NCBI GenBank assembly: GCA_037903355.1
Contig: JBAJFE010000042.1
Location: 2,678,001 to 2,742,000, forward strand
Source: Trichuris trichiura
Lineage: Eukaryota; Nematoda; Enoplea; Trichinellida; Trichuridae
Length of the DNA stretch: 64,000 nt
Direction of reading: 5' to 3'
Part shown: positions 57,913-64,000 of the stretch, piece after piece
How positions within the stretch are numbered: the stretch's first letter is position 1
Layout of the letters: the number at the start of each line of letters is the position of its first letter
The notes under the pieces: model-generated
The model's input: only the letters and a program-made list of their open reading frames with translations
Database searches by the model: none
What the model was told of the DNA's origin: nothing
Position numbers and translations under genes: made by a program

Positions 57913-58829
57913 ATGAGCATGGGCTCAACGCTGCTCTTCACCGCCTTTTCACTGTTGGCAGTGGGCCCACGACAAATAATTTGCATAGGCGAAGATCTCT
58001 TAAATTCAAAAACTTTGCTCGGTCTCCTGGGCGGATTTTCTCACATGTTTCAAAAGTTCGAGCGGCACGAAATCGACGTTGACAAAGCACTGGGCAAATG
58101 GCATCAGGTGAACGTTCGAGCTTTCGACTTTGCTGCTAAAAGGATTTTACTTTAGGTTTACAAAGCAGCTGTCAATTTTGACCAATTCCAGTCGAACATG
58201 TATTGCCATGTAGCTTACGGTATGTAGCTGAAATAGCCAAAGGAATGGTAATATACTCGCCTATGCCATTATAGTGCAGAGAAACAAGATTATGGGAGCG
58301 GGTGGACTGTCAATTGTGGAGGCTTTCCGAGTCAATTCCAGAGAAGGTGCCGTGAAAACGTACAAAAGGGATCTAAGCAGAACTGCACCTGGCGAGTATT
58401 GGATGTTCACTGAAGACTATTTTTATCCTCGTCAGTGTAAGTAGACGGATAAATATGTTGTACACTTCAGTGATCAAGAACAATATTTCAGTCTTCATCT
58501 TTGATGTCGGTCCAGTGATAAACGGTTCATACGAGTATCTGATTGCTACGGATGCAAATCGCATATCGCTGACCATTTTTGCTCGAGATCCCGTAATGTT
58601 CTACAAATTGTACGATCAGCAAGTGCAGGAAAAATTGGCAAAAGGTGGCTTTGGTGGATATTCGTTTTGGAATCGTCCGGAGAATGTTTACCAAGGTTTC
58701 GACTGCGTATATCCGGATGAGAAAGAAATCTTCATACGACGAGCACTTCCAGTAACGGATGCCCAGCCGCAATCGCAAATACTGCCTTTTCTACGCCAAG
58801 CGTCGCAATTGCTCTCATCGTCCGCTTGA
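57913..58829 (+). CDS. Secreted lipocalin-like protein 3, short N-terminus
   Basis: Four exons (57913-58107, 58156-58219, 58275-58436, 58492-58829), phases 0,1,1, giving 252 aa. A signal peptide (MGSTLLFTAFSLLAVG) and only about 40 residues precede GxW in KALGKWHQV at the end of exon 1. Then follow VYKAAVNFDQFQSNMYC, GAGGLSIVEAFRVNSREG, GEYWMFTEDYFYP, NGSYEYLIATDANRISLTIF, ARDPVMFYK and YQGFDCVYP. The cysteine after GxW and the C-terminal one match the other two genes. It has no Pro/Gly-rich extension but carries about 40 extra residues at the C-terminus. A polyA signal candidate (AATAAA) lies near 58993. Confidence 0.82.
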
Positions 58830-59147
58830 ATTTGTGGGAAAATTGTTATCGCCATCATATACACACATTACATCACTCAAATGAAGAGAGCAAAACAAGG
58901 TAATTTCAAGTGTCACTTCGCGTAAAAGAACATTTTACCCGTAAAGGCGGGAAACCGTCTAAAACGAAGCCAAGGAGCTTTTGGGAGTTCAAATAAAAGG
59001 GTCGGACGAAACGTACAAGGTAGCAAAACTGAAACATTTTGAAGACTTGCCAAATACGTAACAGAATCACAGATAATAACTAACTGAAATAAACCGCATA
59101 CGTACAGCAGTAGTTGAACATCGTTAATTCACTGAATAATTCGTGCT

Positions 59148-59437
59148 CATATTGAAATGTCTTTATTACGGATCATGTGTCCCGTTAGTATGTACAATAA
59201 ACGTAAAAATTCCCCGGAGCTTTCAGGTCTGTCGCGACCCATCTTCAGCGGTCAAAGGATGTATGCGTATGAGCACATAGACACACATATCCTTTGACCG
59301 CTGAAGACGGGTCGCGACAGACCGGAAAGCTCTGGGGAATTTTTACGTTTATTGTACATACCAACGGGACGCATGATCCGTAATAATGACATTTCAGTAT
59401 GAAAACATATAGTCCCGTACAAAAACATCATATTTTC
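59148..59437. mobile_element. Inverted Penelope-end dimer with 13-bp target-site duplication
   Basis: The direct repeat AATAATTCGTGCT flanks it at 59135-59147 and 59438-59450. The interior is two copies of the Penelope 3' end head to head (about 59147-59262 and 59288-59404), each with TCATATTGAA or a variant, TTTATTACGG or a variant, CCGGAGCTTTC, and the hammerhead-like block with CGCTGAAGA. No coding sequence. Confidence 0.88.
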
Positions 59438-60205
59438 AATAATTCGTGCTACATAAAAGCGTGTGCGTCGGGATAGCAGAAAATCATTGGGCATTTTCTC
59501 AATAGCGGTTTCAAATAAGAGGACGGTAACATTTTTAAAATAGTTTGGCTACGCGGTTTATGAAATTGCAATACGGTTTTGATAACCCCGTTAAGTTGAA
59601 TATCTCGACAGAGAGAGATGACAACCTTACCGTGAAAATATTAACCGTTTTCGGAAAAGCCGATTTCCAAACACATGTAAATCATGATCTGAAGAGGTAT
59701 GCCCCCCTGACAATGCCATCAGTGGCAGCATCTTACACTGCTTAACACGGCGTATAGGTGTTTATACATATAATACAGTCATATTATTTTCTCTGAGCAC
59801 TTTCATATTCCCGTTCACTTGCAACGCTACATTGCTCTAATTACAGTAAAAATCTGATTGTCCCGGGTCATCTATGAAGCCCAAATACCTAAGCTTTTTA
59901 GAAACGAAAAAGTAGAGCCATTTTTCCATTACTAAAGACGCGCTTGTTATCTCATGCAAACAGTCCAACTTGACTTCGGCAAAACCAGCGACAGTTTTTG
60001 CTGCTGCCGCTGACTTTGATCATTCTTATCCTTCTTCAAATCTGATATTGCAAAATAAAACTAAGTATGTCAGAACTTTAACTACGCTACGGTCGAAGGA
60101 TACGCACATTTTCCAACTAGTATTGGCTCGCCAAATTTGTCCCTTTTTCAACTTTCAAGCCTTGATTTATGATGGGAAAAGTATGTTATTTTATTTTCTA
60201 CACTT

Positions 60206-60396
60206 GAAAACCTGGTGCTTTGGTACGGGAGTGTGCGTTTTCATATTGAAGGTATCTTTATTACGGCTTCTCCCGTTAAGACTTAAAGTAAAAAAGATTT
60301 TTTCTCTCTTTCCGGAGCTTTCAGGTCACGAAAGACCTGAAAGCTCCGGAAAGAAAGAAAAAATCTTTTTTAAAGTAATAATAAAGATACCTTCAA
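60206..60396. mobile_element. Second inverted Penelope-end dimer with 14-bp target-site duplication
   Basis: The direct repeat TATTTTCTACACTT lies at 60192-60205 and 60397-60410. The two arms meet at AGGTCACGAAAGACCT (about 60326-60341) and read outward through GAAAGCTCCGGAAAG or its variant to TTTATTACGG/TAATAATAAAG and TATTGAAGGTA. The left arm has an extra outer segment (GAAAACCTGGTGCTTTGGTA...) that matches, inverted, the right outer end of the 59.1 kb element. Confidence 0.88.
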
Positions 60397-60419
60397 TATT
60401 TTCTACACTTACTGAGAAA

Positions 60420-60455
60420 AAGACGGCCAGAAATCAATTGATTTCTGGCCGTCTT
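60420..60455. repeat. Perfect 36-bp palindrome
   Basis: AAGACGGCCAGAAATCAA followed immediately by its exact reverse complement, with no loop. It starts 10 nt after the target-site duplication of the neighbouring element. Confidence 0.95.
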
Positions 60456-61567
60456 GACAACGCCTTTTGGCAAACGTTTGACCAGGATTGGTAAAACCAA
60501 GTCATCTCACACACAGTTGCATCTTTAATATGGCAAGCCACTCAAAAGCTAATCGGAATCTTGAACCGCGCCTGCTCAAGACAGATTTGCCCGCCACCTT
60601 CTGTGTTGCCAGAAAATGACAAGGCGCAATCTGTAATAAGCTTTTGCAAAGAAGCAACCTCGACATACCGCAGATACGTCCTGAAAAGCTAGTATTCAAT
60701 ACGACAGCCGGCAGTGAGAGACCAATGAACCAACATTTCCGCTAATGGGCACCGTGCGGAGTTTCCAATATTGGAATAAAAAAACACTAAAAATATCCGA
60801 AGCCTTGACAACCTTTTAATACAAAACACACATGAAAAGTGTAACAGTGACTTACGCTTACGTTGCGACTGGCTGATTCACAATGATGAAAACAATGAAT
60901 GCTTATCAGAAGGATAAGCAGAAATAGACGTTTTGAATAAAAAACTTAAAATTTTGAACTCATAAATTTGGTTCGCAATGTTTTGAAAGCCAAGAAAAGT
61001 GCGACTCCAAATGACTCACCTGTTATAAAAGAATTAGAAACAGATATGAAGGCGTAAAGTTTTTTTTTTTAACTTTTTGACTCGTTTCATTGGCAAATAG
61101 AAACGGAAAAAAATCCATGTACATTTCGTCTTCAGAATTAGAAACACTTGTAATATCTTTAAACTAAAAACCTATGACACTTATTTCCATGTTTAATGGG
61201 ACACCTGACAAACTATACATAAAGAAAATCTAATTCCAAACAATTACACTGATACCTGGGCTTTCAATTATCCGCACGAATACCTGCGGAGTGTTGTACA
61301 GTGGAGATAATCAAGTTTCCAGTGTGTCTTCTGATCAGAACAGCACGTCCTGAAAATCAGCTGCCCCAAGCTTCTGCGCGCGCTTACTTAGCTGAGGCAA
61401 GTTGCTTAAAATGTTAGCAGGCAATAAAACGCTCTTGACAAAAAACACAACAACGCAAAGGCAATTCCAGCCTTATTACGTATCGCAATAATTCAATTGC
61501 TGTTTTTAATACTCTTGAATAATGGATAGCGTTGCTTGGAAATTTCAACGTAGTCCCATATCGTCGC

Positions 61568-63783
61568 CTAACCCATATTTGGCGCTCCACCGGACGGTGA
61601 CTTGACGCTTTCGTCTATGGACAGAATGACACAAGCTGCCTCCGTTGCCGCTCTAATAGCATTAGTTTTCGCTACAGCCGGCTCCCAAACGAACGCGTCC
61701 AAATTGTCGCGCACATCTTCGAACTGCAAATTAATACCAGCTAATGTGGCCCCTTAAAAACAAACTTGCAAAAACGTCTACTACGGCGGGCAAAGAAAAA
61801 AACCTTCGTGATGCATCGCTCGAAGCTTGTTCATTAAATTAGTAGCATCTAAGCCGGCATTGAAGCAAAGCTGGCGCGGAATCGCCTCAAAAGCTTTTGC
61901 GAAAGCGCACATCAAAAGTTGCTCCTTTCCGGTGATTGTTAACGCGTGTTCTCTTAGACGCTTCGATATTTCCATTTCCGTTGCACCGCCACCTATAAAA
62001 GACAAGCAAGCGACATAATCGCTTGTGTAGCTGACGCCTGTTTACCAGCAACAATAAAGTCGTTCTTCAACGCCCTTCTGACAATCATAATGGCATCATG
62101 CAAGGACCGTTCCGTCTCGTCGATAAACTGCTCAGCGCCTCCCCGCAAAACGAACGTACACGCTTTTGCTTTGGCGCAACCAGTGAAAAAGTTGTACCTG
62201 TGAAAAAAAATTCTTTATCCCAAATCTAGTGTTCATAAATTGTCCATACGAACCTTTCGCTTCCAATTTGTTTCTCTTGAAATTGTTCGCACGATCCAAG
62301 CGACTCAGGCGTGATGCCGCTAACGGATGTAAGTATGGTACCGCCGCAAGCTTCTAACATGCGCTTCAAGTCAGACTCTTCAACTCGACCGGCGCAAAAC
62401 ATGTCCCTGACCAAATAGAAACTATGCCAAGCCAAAAAAGGAAAACAAATTATCCATCTGACCCACCTGTCAGCAAACCATTGTGTAGCGACATCGCCAA
62501 TAGGTAGTCGGGATAGAACAATTTTTGCACCACTGTCATGAACAGCCTGCAGTTTGTCGTACAATATCGTCCATTCCGCGTCAACAACTTTTTGATATTC
62601 CTGCATAAATCACGACGAATTATACTCCGCTATACAACGTTACGGTAGGCTTGCAATCGTTACATCAACGTTCGTCAAAGTCAACTCGGCGTTATCCCGT
62701 TCCGCTTTGATTTCAAGTTCGATGTTCAGCAAAGCGATTTTCGGGTTTTTGTAAACTTTCGGCTGCATCTCAAATCCGGCGTAGGAAAACGTTTTTTGGA
62801 ACGCAACGCCAAGAACCAATTCAGAGTCCTAAAAACAACAACGATAACCCAATGCAAGTCATCAATGCAAAAAGCGTACGGACGGCCTATTTCTGTCAAG
62901 TAATTTAAAGTTGAACTTACTTCTACCGAACCGCCGCTAACCTTCTTTATTCCAATCATATTCAACGGTAAACGATCGCCAAGATGGGACACCGCTTCGA
63001 CCACCAACTTGGCAAAAAATTTCTTCTGCGTCGCAACCAACTTTGAGCTGAGCGTTGTTTCAGCACACCTAATCAATGCTTCCATTGCCGGACTAAACAT
63101 ATATTCAAAAGCATAGGAAAGTGAGCATCAAAACAATGGAAAAGATTATACCCTCCATTCGCTTCCAATTTTACCGAGATGTCGTTCACAACATCAACCG
63201 CCTGAAGATAAAATAAATAATAATTTGAGCTAGACAACTTCGCGTCAAAGAGGAAACGTACAAGCGATACAGCTTTGCTGTAAGCATTTATTATGCACTG
63301 CGGATGAACTCCATCCTCTATGAATGTCTTTGCATTAGCGAGTAGCTCGGATGCCAGCAAAACGACGCTTGTTGTACCGTCGCCAATCTGAACGAAAATG
63401 GCACATTAGTGTTTTATCGTAGAATGTCTAAAAACATTATCACAATTTTTAAGAGTCGCGCCTACCTACCTCAGCGTCCTGCGACTTTGCCAGCTGCACA
63501 AGTATGCTGGCGGCGGGAAAAGCAACGTTAAGCAATTTCAGAATAGTTGCACCATCGTTGGATATAGTTGACTTGCCTAGCGAAAACGGCTTCAAAGGAA
63601 TGAAATTGAACTAACAACGTCCCAACCTGACTTGTCAATGATCATTTTGTCCATTCCGCGAGGTCCAAGCGTCGTCCTAACAGCCTCAGCGATTACCTGA
63701 CACGACTGGATGTTACTTAGAATGTGCTGTTTCCCTGTAGCCTGCTCGGTGCCTTCCTTCAGCAAAATAATGGGCGTCGACAT
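61568..63783 (-). CDS. cct-7: T-complex chaperonin subunit eta (CCT7)
   Basis: Eleven phase-consistent exons on the minus strand: 63783-63627, 63576-63470, 63387-63262, 63201-63152, 63092-62921, 62828-62664, 62600-62467, 62406-62254, 62197-62046, 61992-61804 and 61752-61568; 529 aa. ATP-binding and catalytic chaperonin motifs are present: [39 protein letters not shown] and the GGA motif in [12 protein letters not shown]. Eta-specific stretches include [12 protein letters not shown] at the N-terminus, [29 protein letters not shown] and [23 protein letters not shown] is the cytosolic eight-subunit ring that folds actin and tubulin. Length is close to the usual 540 aa; the tail is short ([10 protein letters not shown]) and lacks the Gly/Arg tail of vertebrate CCT7. 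The ATG chosen precedes STPIILL. Confidence 0.96.
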
Positions 63784-64000
63784 AATCAAGATTCAATTAA
63801 GGAGGAATAGCTGAAAATCAACCTCCAAACCATTCCGCTACGCGATTTCGAAAAAAAGGAATTCAGTATTTTCTGCGGAAATAAATTACCGACGAATAGA
63901 AAAACACTGCACAGAGCAATCATAGCAATGCTTTACTGGTAATACGGATCTGCACTATATAGATATTTCGGTGACCACGGTCAATTTATTTTCTCGTTAG
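63784..64000 (-). promoter_or_regulatory. Likely 5' UTR and promoter of CCT7
   Basis: 217 bp upstream of the CCT7 ATG with no other gene. A TATATAGATA stretch near 63956 is AT-rich, but I cannot assign a core promoter. Confidence 0.3.

Larger units (their letters stand above)
58830..61567. other. Intergenic region with Penelope-end foldbacks
   Basis: No gene recognised. The long frame at 59970-60494 runs through the palindrome at 60206-60396 and is therefore not credible as a gene over that part. The remainder down to the CCT7 stop at 61568 shows nothing I can support. Confidence 0.5.

Noticed and set aside
59970..60494. 174-codon plus-strand open frame as a gene
   Set aside because: More than a third of it runs through a Penelope-end palindrome and the adjacent perfect palindrome. 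The rest shows no family resemblance.

Overview
The window looks like nuclear DNA of a small-genome metazoan, most likely a nematode. I favour an enoplean, Trichuris/Trichinella-like lineage, but that is inference. The evidence is split genes with very small introns (mostly 35-65 nt, GT-AG), animal-only gene families (LIM-only, complexin, attractin, TMEM184, SNX29), a short run of the nematode-type telomere unit TTAGGC, and lipocalin-like secreted proteins. All exon models below were assembled by hand. Splice sites were chosen so that reading phases agree across every junction and the protein follows the family as I remember it. No alignment was run.

Layout. 1-3.9 kb: no gene seen. 3.9-4.6 kb (+): LIM-only protein of the LMO1/LMO3 (Drosophila Beadex) type. 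4.8-14 kb: no gene supported. 14.0-20.5 kb (+): a TMEM184-family seven-helix membrane protein. Its 4.4 kb sixth intron holds an antisense Penelope-like retroelement (reverse transcriptase plus GIY-YIG endonuclease, broken by one frameshift) and a foldback element. 20.6-29.6 kb (-): an attractin orthologue (CUB, EGF, kelch, PSI, laminin-EGF, one TM, conserved tail), convergent with TMEM184. It has a 4 kb intron full of TA repeats, a TA-flanked transposon and a palindrome. Its first exon(s) were not found. 29.7-35.4 kb: no coding exon found; several TIR and foldback elements. 35.4-40.6 kb (+): a SNX29 orthologue (RUN, coiled coil, PX) with a roughly 1.45 kb imperfect palindrome inside one intron. 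40.8-41.3 kb (-): complexin, 5' exon missing, tail-to-tail with SNX29. 42-51.7 kb: a Tigger/pogo-like relic (47.3-48.2 kb) and an abutting foldback MITE. 51.8-58.8 kb: three paralogous secreted lipocalin-like genes (+,-,+) sharing intron positions and a cysteine pair but with unrelated N-terminal extensions. 59.1-60.5 kb: two palindromic elements built from Penelope-element ends, each with a 13-14 bp target-site duplication. 61.6-63.8 kb (-): CCT7, the eta subunit of the TCP-1 chaperonin.

The genes are not an operon or a pathway. Two convergent pairs (TMEM184/attractin and SNX29/complexin) have stop codons only about 100-210 bp apart. The most notable content is the lipocalin cluster and the large number of hairpin-forming elements, which include a new-looking class of inverted Penelope-end dimers.
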